This document shows, piece by piece, positions 48,221-58,132 of a stretch of DNA of 64,000 nucleotides. The translations under genes were made by a program, and so were the position numbers. The stretch is from CAVXNP01 sp963763305 (GTDB lineage: Bacteria; Pseudomonadota; Gammaproteobacteria; Xanthomonadales; Rhodanobacteraceae). Location of the stretch: the NCBI GenBank assembly GCA_963763305.1, contig CAVXNP010000001.1:1178001-1242000 (forward strand), read 5' to 3'. Every line of letters starts with the position of its first letter. The stretch's first letter is position 1. The notes beneath the pieces are model-generated. The model was not told the DNA's origin, did not search any database, and was given only the letters and a program-made list of their open reading frames with translations.

Positions 48221-48748
48221 TCCGCAGGACGTCGAAAGCCCCGGAGGCAAGGGCAAGACGCTGGATCCCAGCCTACGCTGGGAAAACGGTAAGGAAGCTC
48301 GGTCGCCGCGCAAAGCGCAAGTCGTCTAAGCACGCAGCGGCTCCACAAGGCGATGCGCAGCGAGCCGTCACCCAGGTCCCTTCGGGAGTCGAGCGGGGCG
48401 GGACGACAAGGCCCGCAGGGGAACGGGCAGGACGCCCGTTCCTTTTCGTCAGGACAGGAGGTCCTGTCGAAAAGCCCGGCCCGACCCGCGTGCCCGCAGC
48501 GCCGCAGGCGCGGAGGGACGATGGACGCAGGGTGCCCTTCTCTTTGGTTACTTTCTCTTGGGCAAGCAAGAGAAAGTGACTCGGCGTCCGCAGGACGTCG
48601 AAAGCTCTTGTGCCTTCCGCAGTCGAGCGGGGCGCCACGACAAGGCTCGCAGGGGAACACGCAGGGTGCCCTTCTCTTGACTCCAGGCATCCTGCCTTCC
48701 GCCCTTCGGGCCGGCTTCGCCGTTCGCGCCGCTCCTGCGGCGCAGTGG

Positions 48749-48856
48749 TTACTTTCTCTTACTCCGGGCATCGTGCCCTCCGCCCTGCGGGCCAGCTGCG
48801 CTGTTCGCCCGCGCTCCAGGCGCGGTCGTGGGCAAGCAAGAGAAAGTGACTCGGCG
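48749..48856 (+). repeat. Dispersed element, copy 4
   Basis: This is the same element inside the second 636-bp unit, differing from copy 3 by a C-to-G change in GGGCATCGTGCCC. Confidence 0.8.
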
Positions 48857-49384
48857 TCCGCAGGACGTCGAAAGCCCCGGAGGCAAGGGCAAGACGCTGG
48901 ATCCCAGCCTACGCTGGGAAAACGGTAAGGAAGCTCGGTCGCCGCGCAAAGCGCAAGTCGTCTAAGCACGCAGCGGCTCCACAAGGCGATGCGCAGCGAG
49001 CCGTCACCCAGGTCCCTTCGGGAGTCGAGCGGGGCGGGACGACAAGGCCCGCAGGGGAACGGGCAGGACGCCCGTTCCTTTTCGTCAGGACAGGAGGTCC
49101 TGTCGAAAAGCCCGGCCCGACCCGCGTGCCCGCAGCGCCGCAGGCGCGGAGGGACGATGGACGCAGGGTGCCCTTCTCTTTGGTTACTTTCTCTTGGGCA
49201 AGCAAGAGAAAGTGACTCGGCGTCCGCAGGACGTCGAAAGCTCTTGTGCCTTCCGCAGTCGAGCGGGGCGCCACGACAAGGCTCGCAGGGGAACACGCAG
49301 GGTGCCCTTCTCTTGACTCCAGGCATCCTGCCTTCCGCCCTTCGGGCCGGCTTCGCCGTTCGCGCCGCTCCTGCGGCGCAGTGG

Positions 49385-49492
49385 TTACTTTCTCTTACTC
49401 CGGGCATCCTGCCCTCCGCCCTGCGGGCCAGCTGCGCTGTTCGCCCGCGCTCCAGGCGCGGGCGTGGGCAAGCAAGAGAAAGTGACTCGGCG
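49385..49492 (+). repeat. Dispersed element, copy 5
   Basis: The element in the third, partial unit reads GGCGCGGGCGTGGGCAAGC where copies 3 and 4 have GGCGCGGTCGTGGGCAAGC. It ends about 270 bp before the oxidase gene cluster. Confidence 0.8.
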
Positions 49493-49761
49493 CCCGCAGG
49501 ACGTCGAAAGCTCTGGAAGCTAGGGCATCGCGCTGGATCCCAGCCTGCGCTGCACGGCACACGAGGCGGCCGGACTCGCCCCCCCCGTAGACCGACAAAG
49601 GCCACGCCGTCGCCCCGCTGACGCTCGTTAGCCGAACTCAGGCGTACAGCGCTTCCGTGACAAAGCGGCCACGTCACCACCGCGTCAGCTTCATGAACGG
49701 ACGTCTATCGTCGATCCGGTGGCGCAGGAGGGGGCGCGCGTGATCATGGGAGATCGATTCG

Positions 49762-51654
49762 ATGCATGGCGCGGTTCTGTCCCGTCTTGAAAAACTGTGG
49801 GAAACGCCCCCGACACTGCTCGGCAAGCTGTCCACGGTCGACCACAAGACCATCGGCATCCGCTACATCGTCACCGCCTTCGTCTTCCTGCTGGTCGGCG
49901 GCGTCGAGGCGCTGATGCATGCGCGTGCAGCTGTCCCATCCGGACAGCCACCTGCTCTCGCCGGAGGCGTACAACCAGCTGTACACGATGCACGGCATGA
50001 CCATGATCTTCTGGTACGCCGCGCCGATCCTGTCGGGCTTCGGCAACTACCTGGTGCCGCTGATGCTCGGCTCGCGCGACATGGCGCTGCCCGCGGCTCA
50101 ACGCCTTCAGCTACTGGACCTTCCTGCTGTCCGGGCTGCTTCTCTACGCGGGCCTGGCGATCGGGCAGGCGCCGCACGCCGGCTGGTTCGCCTACGTGCC
50201 GTACACCGACCGCGCCCGTACTCGCCCGGCGCTGGGCATGGACTTCTACGCGCTGTCGCTGATCTTCCTGACCATCTCCACCACGGTCGGCGCGATCAAC
50301 TTCCTCGTGACCATCTTCCGCCTGCGCGCGCCGGGCATGTCGCTCAACCGGATGCCGCTGTTCATGTACAGCACCAGCACCATCTCGGTCGCTGATCGTG
50401 CTGGCGCTGCCGGCGCTCACCGCCGCCTGCGTGTTCCTGCTGACTGCGACCGCAACTGGGGCACGCACTTCTTCGACGCGGCCTACGGCGGCTCGCCCGC
50501 TGCTGTGGCAGCACCTGTTCTGGTTCTTCGGCCATCCCTGGGTCTACATCATCTTCCTGCCGGCCACCGGCATGATCTCGATGATCATCCCGGTGTATGT
50601 CGCGGCGGCCGATCGTGCGGCTACATCTACGTGGCGCTCGCCACCGTGCTGACCGGGCTGGTCGGCATGGGCGTGTGGGTGCACCACATGTTCGCCACCG
50701 GCATGAACCAGCTCGCGATGAGCTTCTTCGCCGCGGCCAGCATGACGATCTCGATGTTCAGCACCATCCAGGTGTTCGCCTGGATCGCCACGATGTGGCA
50801 CGGGCAAGCTGGTGATGACCACCGCCGATGCGCTTCGCGATCGGCTTCATCGCGCGTGTTCATCATCGGCGGCCTGAACGGCGTGATCACCGGCTGTCAT
50901 CCCGTTCGACTGGCAGCTCACCGACACCTACTTCGTGGTGGCGCACATCCACTACGTGCTGATCGGCGCCAACCTGTTCCCGGTGATGGCCGCGCTCTAC
51001 TACTGGTTCCCGAAGATGACCGGCCGGCTGCTGAACGAGCGCGCCGGGCTGCTGGAGCTTCTGGATGATGTTCGTCGGCTTCAACATCGGCTTCTTCCCG
51101 ATGCACCTGGCCGGGCTGATGGGCATGCCGCGGCGCATCTACACCTATCGATGCGTCGATGGGCTGGGACGGCATCAACGCCACCATCACCGGCGGCGCC
51201 GTGATCTTCGTGATCGGCCTGCTGGTCAGCCTGGGCAACTTCGTGCGTGTCCCTGCGCAGCGGACGCCGCGCCGGCCCCGAACCCCTGGCAGCCGACACG
51301 CTGGAATGGTCGATGCCCTCGCCGCCGCCGGTGTACGCGTTCGAGCGCATCCCCACGGTCGCAATCGCGCCACCCGCTGTGGGACGCGCACGACGAAGAG
51401 CCGACCCGCGCGACGAGCGCCGTCCTCGACCACGGCCGCTACACGCTTTCCACCAGCTCGGCTGGATGCGCGCCCGGTGGCGATCGCCAAGATGCCCGAG
51501 GACACGCTGATGCCGCTGATCCTGGCGCTGCTGCTGACCGGCCTGTTCACCGCGCTGCTGCTCAAGGCGCTGGTCTGGGCGCTGGTGCGTGGCGATCCTG
51601 GGCGTGCTGGCGGCGGCCGCCTGGCTGTGGCCCGAAGCGGAGAAGCACGCATGA
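49762..51654 (+). pseudogene. Cytochrome c oxidase subunit I (CoxN-like), many frame breaks in this sequence
   Basis: Joining frames gives a haem-copper oxidase subunit I of about 620 residues: HKTIGIRYIVTAFVFLL, MHGMTMIFWYAAPILSGFGN, FWFFGHPWVYIIFLPATG, WVHHMFATGMNQ, VVAHIHYVLIGAN and a tail helix that may come from subunit IV. Haem and CuB His ligands and the cross-linked Tyr are kept, but the Glu of the usual GHPEVY is Trp (50539-50541), as I recall for CoxN-type alternative oxidases. About 18 one- or two-base indels (for example at 49918, 50092, 50391, 50497, 50803, 51054, 51152, 51460, 51588) disrupt the frame. It overlaps subunit III by four bases (ATGA). Confidence 0.85.
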
Positions 51655-52302
51655 GCGAGACCGTCGTCATCGTCGGCAAGGAACCGGTGGTCCACGATGA
51701 GGCCACCGCCGATGTGCGCATCGGGGAACTGGCCTGGGACGAGCGGCGCGGCACGCGCAGCATGTGGCTGTTCATCGCCACCGAGGCGATGCTGTTCGTG
51801 GCCTGTTCTTCGCCTACTTCTACCTCGGCGCCGGCCAGCCGACACTGGCCGATGGACGACCCGCCCAAGCTGGGCAAGGCGCTGGATCATGCTGGTGATC
51901 CTGCTCAGCAGCAGCGTGGTGCTGTGGTTCGGCGAGCAGCTGGGCAAGCGCGGCCAGGCGCTGTACGCCAAGCTGGCGGTGGCCTGCACCTGCGTGCTGG
52001 GCGGCGTGTTCCTGTTCGTGCAGACGCTCGAGTACACGCGACCACCTGAAGACCCTGGTGCCGAGCGACCGACGCCTACGGCTCGATCTTCTACACCATC
52101 ACCCGGTTCACGCGCTGCACGTGATGGTGGGCCTGTCGATGCTGCTGTACATGCTGTTCCTGCCGCATCCGGAGCACACCGAGAAGCCCCCGTACAAGGC
52201 CATTGCACAACGCCGGCATGTACTGGCACTTCGTCGACTGCGGTGTGGGTGATCATCGTCACCCTGCTGTACCTGGTGCCGAACCTGGAGGGCATGCCGT
52301 GA
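51651..52302 (+). pseudogene. Cytochrome c oxidase subunit III (CoxO-like), frame broken
   Basis: The reconstructed protein has about 215 residues and starts MSETVVIVGKEPVV at an ATG inside the subunit I stop. Segments such as RGTRSMWLFIATEAMLFVA, LVILLSSSVVLWFGEQLGK, HALHVMVGLSMLLYML and AGMYWHFVDC identify the subunit III fold with five to six helices. The frame shifts near 51803, 51842, 51884, 52038, 52070, 52090, 52202 and 52243; at 51803 a base seems missing rather than added. Subunit III stabilises subunit I and has no redox centre. Its stop overlaps the next ATG by one base. Confidence 0.82.
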
Positions 52303-52698
52303 TGGCCGCCGCCGACGACCCGTCGTCCGCCGTCGCGCGGCTGGCTCTGGTTCGGCGTGGTCGCCGCGCCGATCGCCTGGGCGGCGCAGGAGTGGTTCGG
52401 CTGGTACCTGTCCAGCGCCCCGTGCGATCCGCACACCGTATCCAGCGCGGTGATCGATCACACCCGCTGGTGGCTGACCGGGGTGCACGTAGCCGCCCTG
52501 CTGGTGGCGCTGTCGGCGCTGTGGGCCGGCTGGCGCGGGTGGCACCGTTCCGAGGACGTCGCCGCCCGCGACAACCCGGTGCTGGTCGATCGCTACCTGG
52601 GCGCCGTGGGCACCATCATCAGTGCGATCGGGCTGGCCGCGCTGGTCTGGGCCTCGCTGGGTACGTACATGCTGCCGGCCTGCGAGGCGATGCGATGA
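52302..52698 (+). pseudogene. Small oxidase-associated membrane protein (CoxP-like), frame broken
   Basis: About 131 residues with three hydrophobic helices are obtained by removing one base near 52344: a start MAAADDPSSAVA, then LWFGVVAAPIAWAAQEW, TRWWLTGVHVAALLVALSAL and YLGAVGTIISAIGLAAL. No redox ligands are visible. Position directly after subunit III suggests the small fourth subunit or assembly protein of CoxMNOP-type oxidases; this rests on context. It overlaps the following cytochrome gene by four bases. Confidence 0.65.
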
Positions 52699-53071
52699 AG
52701 CCGCGCTGGCTCGCACTGCTGTTGCCGCTGGCGCTGCTGACCGCCTGCGAGGGCGGCCGCGATACCGGCGGCGCCGGGCTGCGCGTGGACGGCAATCCGG
52801 ACCAGGGCGCGCAGCTGATCAAGCAGTACCGCTGCGGCGCCTGCCACACCATCCCCGGCGTGCACGGCGCCAACGGCATGGTCGGGCCGCCGCTGATCTA
52901 TTTCTCGCGCCGCACCTACATCGCCGGCGAACTGCCCAACACCCCGGACAACCTGGTGCGCTGGCTGCTCGACCCGCCCGCGGTGGAACCGGGCACCGCG
53001 ATGCCCAACCTCGGCCTGCGTCCGAGCAGCAGGCCCGCGACATCGCCGCCTACCTGTACACCTTGAGGTAA
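52695..53071 (+). pseudogene. Lipoprotein cytochrome c, frame broken near its end
   Basis: The gene begins MKPRWLALLLPLALLTAC, a lipoprotein signal with Cys at residue 18. A haem site CGACH follows (RCGACHTIPGV), then an aromatic-rich middle (LIYFSRRTYIAGEL) and a Met ligand in GTAMPNLG. Two surplus bases near 53022-53025 separate this from the natural end SEQQARDIAAYLYTL. The product, about 125 residues, is a membrane-tethered monohaem cytochrome probably feeding the adjoining oxidase or accepting electrons from the quinoprotein encoded next, 2 bp downstream of its stop. Confidence 0.8.
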
Positions 53072-53073
53072 CG

Positions 53074-54947
53074 ATGACACTGCTACGCACCCTCGCCCTG
53101 CGCTGCCGGCCTGCTTGCCACCGCCGCGTGCGGTGTCGCCCATGCCGACGATCCAGCCCACGCCTGCCGGCCGAATGGCACACCGGCGGCACGGTCACCG
53201 TCGCCGCCGCCGCCGATGCAAGATGGTCTCGCCGCTTGCCCAACGGCGAATGGACGCTGCCGGCCGGCGACTGCGCCAACACCCGCTACAGCCCGCTGGA
53301 CCAGATCAACACCGCCAACGTCGCGCAACCTGAAGGTCACGACCACGCTGTCCACCGGCATTCCGCACGGCCACGAGGGCCAGCCGCTGGTGGTGGGCAA
53401 CACGATGTACATCGTCACGCCGTTCCCGAACAACCTGATCGCCGTCGACCTGACCAAGCCCGGCGGCGCGCTGAAGTGGATCTACCAGCCGCATCCGAAC
53501 CCGCAGGCGGTCGGCATCGCCTGCTGCGACGTGGTCAACCGCGGCGCCTCCTACGCCGACGGCAAGATCATCTACGCCACGCTGGACGCGCAGGCGGTGG
53601 CGGTGGACGCCAAGACGCGGCAAGGAGGTCTGGCGCACCAAGGTGGGCGACATCAACGTCGGCGAGACCATCACCATGGCCCCGCTGGTCGGTCAAGGAC
53701 AAGGTGATCGTCGGCAACTCCGGCGGCGAGCTGGGCGTGCGCGGCTGGATCAAGGCGCTGGACGTGGACACCGGCAAGGAGGTCTGGCGCGCCTACAACA
53801 CCGGCCCGGACAAGGACGTGCTGATCGGTCCGGACTTCCACCCGTTCTATCCCAAGGACCAGGGCAAGGACCTGGGGGTGAAGACCTGGCCGCCGAACCA
53901 GTGGAAGCTGGGCGGCTCGCACCGTGTGGGGCTGGATCTCCTACGACCCGGAGACCAACCTGATCTACTACGGCACCGGCAATCCGGGCGTCTGGAACCC
54001 CGACCTGCGGCCGGGCGACAACAAGTGGTCCATCCACGATCATCGCGCGCGATGCCGACACCGGCCAGGCGAGGTGGGCCTACCAGATCGTCCCCGCACG
54101 ACGCCTGGGACTACGACGAGATCATGGAGAACATCCTGGTCGACATGCACTGGGACGGGCGCATGCGCAAGCTGCTGATCCACCCCGGCCGCACCGGCTT
54201 CGTCTTCGTGCTCGACCGCACGACCGGCGAGCTGCTCTCGGCCGAGAAATTCGTCGACTCGACCAACTGGGCCAACGGCTACGACCTGAAGACCGGCAAG
54301 CCGGACGATGAACCCGGAGAAGCGCACGCACTTCGGGCACGGTCACCAAGAACATCTGCCCCTCCTCCACCGGCGGCCAAGGAGTTCATCCCCTCGGCGC
54401 TCTCGCCGCAGCACCGGGCTGCTCTACATCCCCGCGCACAACACCTGCATGGACTACGAGGGGATCGAGGCCAACTACATCGCCGGCACGCCCTACCTGG
54501 GCGCCAACGTGAAGATGTATCCGGGACCGGGCGGCTTCCAGGGCGAGCTGGTCGCCTGGGATCCGGTCGCACGCGCGAGAAGGTGTGGACGATCAAGGAG
54601 CGCGACTTGCCGGTGCTACAGCGGCGTGCTGGCCACCGGCGGCGACGTGGTCTTCTACGGCACCATGGACGGCTGGTTCAAGGCGGTCGACGCGCGCACC
54701 GGCGCCGTGCTGTGGAAGTTCAAGATCGGCTCGGGCATCGTCGGCAACCCGATGACCTACCTCGGCCCGGACGGCAAGCAGTACGTGGCGGTCTATTCGG
54801 GCGTGGGCGGCTGGATGGGCGCGGTCGCGTTTCCCGAGCGATCTCGGCCGACGACCCTACCGCCGGCCTGGGCGTGGTCGGCGCGATGAAGAAAATCAAG
54901 CAGGTACACCGGCACCGGGGAACGTGCTCTATGTCTTCGGTTTCTAG
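53074..54947 (+). pseudogene. PQQ-dependent alcohol dehydrogenase, lanthanide type (XoxF/ExaF-like), many frame breaks
   Basis: Joined frames give about 610 residues: signal peptide, NTRYSPLDQINTANVA, the vicinal Cys pair in GIACCDVVNRG that lies over PQQ, tryptophan-docking repeats such as DVDTGKEVWRAYNTG, SYDPETNLIYYGTGNPG, and an end near GAMKKIKQYTGTG. The catalytic Asp is followed two residues later by a second Asp (HDAWDYDEI, codons 54109-54117), the mark of lanthanide-dependent enzymes; calcium enzymes have Ala or Ser there. It would oxidise methanol, ethanol or similar alcohols in the periplasm and pass electrons to cytochrome c. About 18 indels break the frame, including sites near 53327, 53620, 53691, 53934, 54046 and 54096. 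Confidence 0.87.
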
Positions 54948-55813
54948 GCCCCTGGCCTGGTTGGCTGCTGGCGCTGCTGGCCGCTCGCCGGCGGCGCACG
55001 CGGCCGGACGCGACGCCGCGCCGGCGGCGCCGGCAGACGCCGGCCGACACGCTGCGCGTCTGCGCCGACCCCAACAACCTGCCGTTCTCCAACGCCGCGC
55101 GGCGAGGGCTTCGAGAACGCGCTGGCGCGGCTGGCCGCGCGACGACCTGGCATCGCACGCTGGTCTACACCTGGTTCCCGCAGCGCCGCGGCTTCGTGCG
55201 CAACACGCTCAAGGCCGGCCGGTGCGACGTGGTCATGGGCGTGCCCACGCGGCTACGAGCATGGCGCAGACCACGCGTGCCGTACTACCGCTCCACCTAC
55301 GTGTTCGTGACCGCGACGCGACCGCCACCTCGACATCAGCGAGCTTCGACGACCCGCGCCTGCGCCAGCTGCGCATCGGCGTACACGCGGTCGGCGACGA
55401 CTACGCCAACGTGCCGCCTGCGGTGGCGCTGGCGCGCCGCGGCATCGTCGACAACCTCGTCGGCTACAGCATCTACGGCGACTACTCCAAGCCGGAGCCG
55501 ACCCGCTCGCTGATCGACGCGGTGGCCGACGGACGACATCGACGTGGCGATTGCCTGGGGGCCGCTCGCCGGCTACTTCGCGCAGCAGGAAAAGGCGCCG
55601 CTGCGGATCGAACCGGTGCACGGCGAGACCGACCCGGCGCTGGCCATGCGCTTCGACATCTCGATGGGGGTGCGCCACGGCGACACCCGGCTGCAGCACA
55701 CGCTCAACGACTTCATCGCACGGCGGCACGACGCCATCGACCACGTGCTCACCCGCTACGGCATTCCGCAGGTAGCCGGTGAGGCTTCATCGACCACGGG
55801 AGGCGCACCATGA
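54931..55813 (+). pseudogene. xoxJ: XoxJ-like periplasmic binding protein, frame broken
   Basis: The reconstructed 285-odd-residue protein has a leader, TLRVCADPNNLPFSN, a segment close to YTWFPQRRGFVRNTL, KAGRCDVVMGVP, and an intact second half from RLRQLRIGVHAVGDDYANVP to IDHVLTRYGIP. It belongs to the quinoprotein dehydrogenase-associated solute-binding-like proteins (XoxJ/MoxJ), reported to help activate the dehydrogenase rather than serve a transporter. The frame is disturbed up to about 55530 and clean after that. It starts inside the end of the dehydrogenase gene and overlaps the next cytochrome gene by four bases. Confidence 0.83.
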
Positions 55814-56277
55814 CGCGCGCACTACGGCAGGCACTCTTGATCGGCGCGCTATGCCTGGGCGGCGCCGCGCTGGCCGGCTGCCACGGCAGCGACCAGGGCA
55901 GCGGCGACACCGCCATCGGCAGCGCCCCGCAGACGCCGACCGGCCCGGTACCCGGCCCGGGCAAGGCCGCCCCGGCCAGGCGCGGCCCCTACACCGGCGA
56001 CCCGGTGGCCACCTACGAAGGGCGCAAGCTGTTCGTGCAATACAACTGCGCCGGCTGCCATGGCGGTCACGCCGGCGGCGGCATGGGCCCGAGCCTGCGC
56101 GACCAGGACTGGATCTACGGCGGCGACGACGAGGACGTGTTCGACTCGATCTCGCGCGGCCGCGCCCATGGCATGCCGGCCTGGGGCACCCGATTGCCAC
56201 CGGACCAGACCTGGAAGCTGGTGGCCTACATCCATTCGCTGCGCACGCCGGGCGAGCCCGATGCGCCGGGGCGCTGA
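55810..56277 (+). CDS. Lipoprotein cytochrome c, probable electron acceptor of the quinoprotein
   Basis: The intact 155-residue product has a lipoprotein signal ending LAGC (Cys about residue 24), a Gly/Pro-rich linker and a class I cytochrome c domain with the haem site CAGCH in FVQYNCAGCHGGHAGGG and a Met ligand in AHGMPAWG. Placement directly after the XoxJ-like gene corresponds to where xoxG lies in many xox clusters, so it may accept electrons from the dehydrogenase. It is tied to its upstream neighbour by an ATGA overlap and followed after 4 bp by oxidase subunit II. Confidence 0.88.
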   Translation: MTRALRQALLIGALCLGGAALAGCHGSDQGSGDTAIGSAPQTPTGPVPGPGKAAPARRGPYTGDPVATYEGRKLFVQYNCAGCHGGHAGGGMGPSLRDQDWIYGGDDEDVFDSISRGRAHGMPAWGTRLPPDQTWKLVAYIHSLRTPGEPDAPGR

Positions 56278-56281
56278 GCCG

Positions 56282-57298
56282 ATGCGTCGCGCGATCGCCC
56301 GCCTGGCTCCGGCGCTGGCCGCGCTTGCGCTGGCCGGCTGCCAGCAGGGGCCACAGAACTTCCTGTTTCCCGAAGGCACCGCGGCGCACCAGCTGGCCCG
56401 GCTGGGCTGGACCGCGCTGATCGCCTTCTCCGCGGTCACCGTGATCGTGTGGATCTTGCTGATCGCGGCGGTGAGCCGCCGCCGCGGCAGCTTCGACGAA
56501 CACGCGCCGGTGGACTCCAACGAAGGCATCAACTGGATCCTGGTCGGCGGCCTGATCGTGCCCGCTTCGATCCTCAGCGTGATGTTCGTGTTCACCCTGG
56601 GCACGCTCAACGACTTCCCGATGGCCAAGCTGATGAAGCCGGAGCCGAGCATCCGGGTCACCGGCCAGCAATGGTGGTTCACTGGCGAGTACCTGGACCC
56701 GGACGTGTCGCAGCATTTCCGCGCGCCGACCGAGCTGCACATCCCCGCGGGCCAACCGGTGAACATCGAGCTGCAGACGCGCGACGTGATCCACTCGTTC
56801 TGGGTGCCCAAGCTGCACGGCAAGGTGGACCTGGTTCCGGGCATGGTCAACCGGATCCGCCTGCGGGCGGACAAGCCGGGCATCTACGAGGGCGAATGCG
56901 CCGAGTTCTGCGGTGCCCAGCACGCGCACATGCGGCTGCGCATCTTTGCCGACACCCCCGCCGACTACGCCCGCTGGAAGGCCAACCAGCTGGCCGAGGC
57001 GCGCGCGCCTGCCACGCCGGCGCAGCGGCACGGCCAGGAGGTTTTCCTGCAAGGTCCCTGCGCGGTCTGCCACACCATCCGCGGCACCCCGGCGCAGGGT
57101 GCAGTGGGGCCGGACCTGACCCACGTCGGCAGTCGCACCCGCATTGCCGGCGGCATGCTGGTCAACAACACCGCCAACCTGGAGGCGTGGATCGTGCACG
57201 CCCAGTCGCTCAAGCCCGGCGCGCGCATGCCGGACATCCAGAGCCTTACCGGCAAGCAGCTGCGCGACCTGACCATCTATCTGCAGAGCCTGAAATAA
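56282..57298 (+). CDS. Cytochrome c oxidase subunit II with fused cytochrome c domain (CoxM-like)
   Basis: The 338-residue lipoprotein (LALAGC) carries two membrane helices (about 40-62 and 82-105), a cupredoxin domain with the binuclear CuA site and a C-terminal cytochrome c domain. CuA ligands are seen in VIHSFWVPKLHG and GECAEFCGAQHAHM; the haem site is CAVCH (ending about residue 263). This is the subunit II type of caa3 oxidases. Unusually, it lies about 4.6 kb downstream of subunit III, with the quinoprotein genes in between. The frame is intact, and a ribosome-binding purine tract is weak. Confidence 0.93.
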   Translation: MRRAIARLAPALAALALAGCQQGPQNFLFPEGTAAHQLARLGWTALIAFSAVTVIVWILLIAAVSRRRGSFDEHAPVDSNEGINWILVGGLIVPASILSVMFVFTLGTLNDFPMAKLMKPEPSIRVTGQQWWFTGEYLDPDVSQHFRAPTELHIPAGQPVNIELQTRDVIHSFWVPKLHGKVDLVPGMVNRIRLRADKPGIYEGECAEFCGAQHAHMRLRIFADTPADYARWKANQLAEARAPATPAQRHGQEVFLQGPCAVCHTIRGTPAQGAVGPDLTHVGSRTRIAGGMLVNNTANLEAWIVHAQSLKPGARMPDIQSLTGKQLRDLTIYLQSLK

Positions 57299-57310
57299 CC
57301 GGAGGTTTCC

Positions 57311-58132
57311 ATGTACCGTGCCGCCCCACTCGCCGCCGTCGTCGCCCTCGGGCTGCTCACCGCCGGTTGCGACAACGACAGGGACCAGAGCCGCAGCCCG
57401 GCGAACGCACCCGCCTCCGGGGTCGCCACCACCCAGCAAGGCGCCGATCCGGACCTGCAGGCGCCCGGCCACAACATGCCGGCCAGCTGTGCCCAGTTGC
57501 CCACGGCTGACCAGCTCAAGCAGTGGCTGAAAAAGGTGCCGAACGACGCCGAGGTCGGCGGTTTCGCCGGCGGCCGGCACGAGTGGGCTGCGGTGGTCGA
57601 CCGCGAAGGCCGGCTGTGCGCAGTGGCCGCCGCCGACGACGACGTGACCAAGCCGTGGCCCGGCTCCAAGGGCATCGCCATCGCCAAGGCGTTCACCGCC
57701 AACGCGTTCAGCAACGACAAGACCCCGATGTCCACCGCGCGGCTGTACACCATGGCGCAGCCCGGACGCTCGCTGTACAGCGCCTCGCACGGCGACCCGT
57801 ACAAACCATCCTGCCTCACCGCACCCTCGGAGAACGCACCGCTGGGCGAGGTCTGCGGCGGGGTCATCGTGTTCGGCGGCGGCCTGCCGCTGTACCGCAA
57901 CAAGACCAAGCTGGGTGGGCTGGGCCTGAGCGGCGACACCCCCTGCGCCGACCAGGAGATCGCCAAGCGCGTGCGCGACGCCGCCGGCCTCAATCCCCCC
58001 GGCGGCGCCACTGTGGACGACATCACCTACAGCAGCGTCGACGGCGCTTCGATCTACACCCACCCGCTGTGCTACCACACCTGGCGCAACGGCAAGAAGA
58101 TCGGCGAGGCGCCACCGGCCCAGGGCTATTGA
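57311..58132 (+). CDS. GlcG/HbpS-type haem-binding-like lipoprotein
   Basis: The 273-residue product has a lipoprotein signal (LLTAGC) and a GlcG/HbpS domain (about residues 70-265). Family-like segments are AVVDREGRLCAVAAADDD, KGIAIAKAFTANAFSN and GGVIVFGGGLPLYR. HbpS binds haem and senses redox stress in Streptomyces; GlcG-like proteins also accompany quinoprotein and alcohol-oxidation clusters, which fits its position. GGAGG precedes the ATG at 57311, 12 bp after subunit II, so it is likely the last gene of the transcript. Four Cys residues could form disulfides. Confidence 0.85.
   Translation: MYRAAPLAAVVALGLLTAGCDNDRDQSRSPANAPASGVATTQQGADPDLQAPGHNMPASCAQLPTADQLKQWLKKVPNDAEVGGFAGGRHEWAAVVDREGRLCAVAAADDDVTKPWPGSKGIAIAKAFTANAFSNDKTPMSTARLYTMAQPGRSLYSASHGDPYKPSCLTAPSENAPLGEVCGGVIVFGGGLPLYRNKTKLGGLGLSGDTPCADQEIAKRVRDAAGLNPPGGATVDDITYSSVDGASIYTHPLCYHTWRNGKKIGEAPPAQGY

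Larger units (their letters stand above)
47752..49520. repeat. Tandemly duplicated non-coding region, 636-bp period
   Basis: The gap from 47527 to 49761 holds no convincing gene. From about 48047 the sequence repeats with a period of 636 bp: 48047-48682 and 48683-49318 are nearly identical and a third, partial copy runs to about 49520. An older, diverged copy of part of the unit lies at 47752-47960. Each unit holds one dispersed element, a GC-rich stretch ending AGGACGTCGAAAGC (twice per unit) and a GGGACGACAAGGCCCGC block. Long frames through it on both strands arise from the lack of stops in GC-rich DNA. Confidence 0.85.

Noticed and set aside
47704..49680. A 658-residue minus-strand frame with repeated segments, looking like a repeat protein
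   Set aside because: The internal repetition is that of the 636-bp DNA duplication. Composition is Arg/Pro/Ser-rich, and open frames exist on the other strand as well.
49900..55540. Programmed frameshifting or a recoded operon
   Set aside because: Breaks are numerous, lack slippery heptamers, and include at least one apparent loss of a base. No known system uses dozens of shifts per gene; sequence error explains it better.
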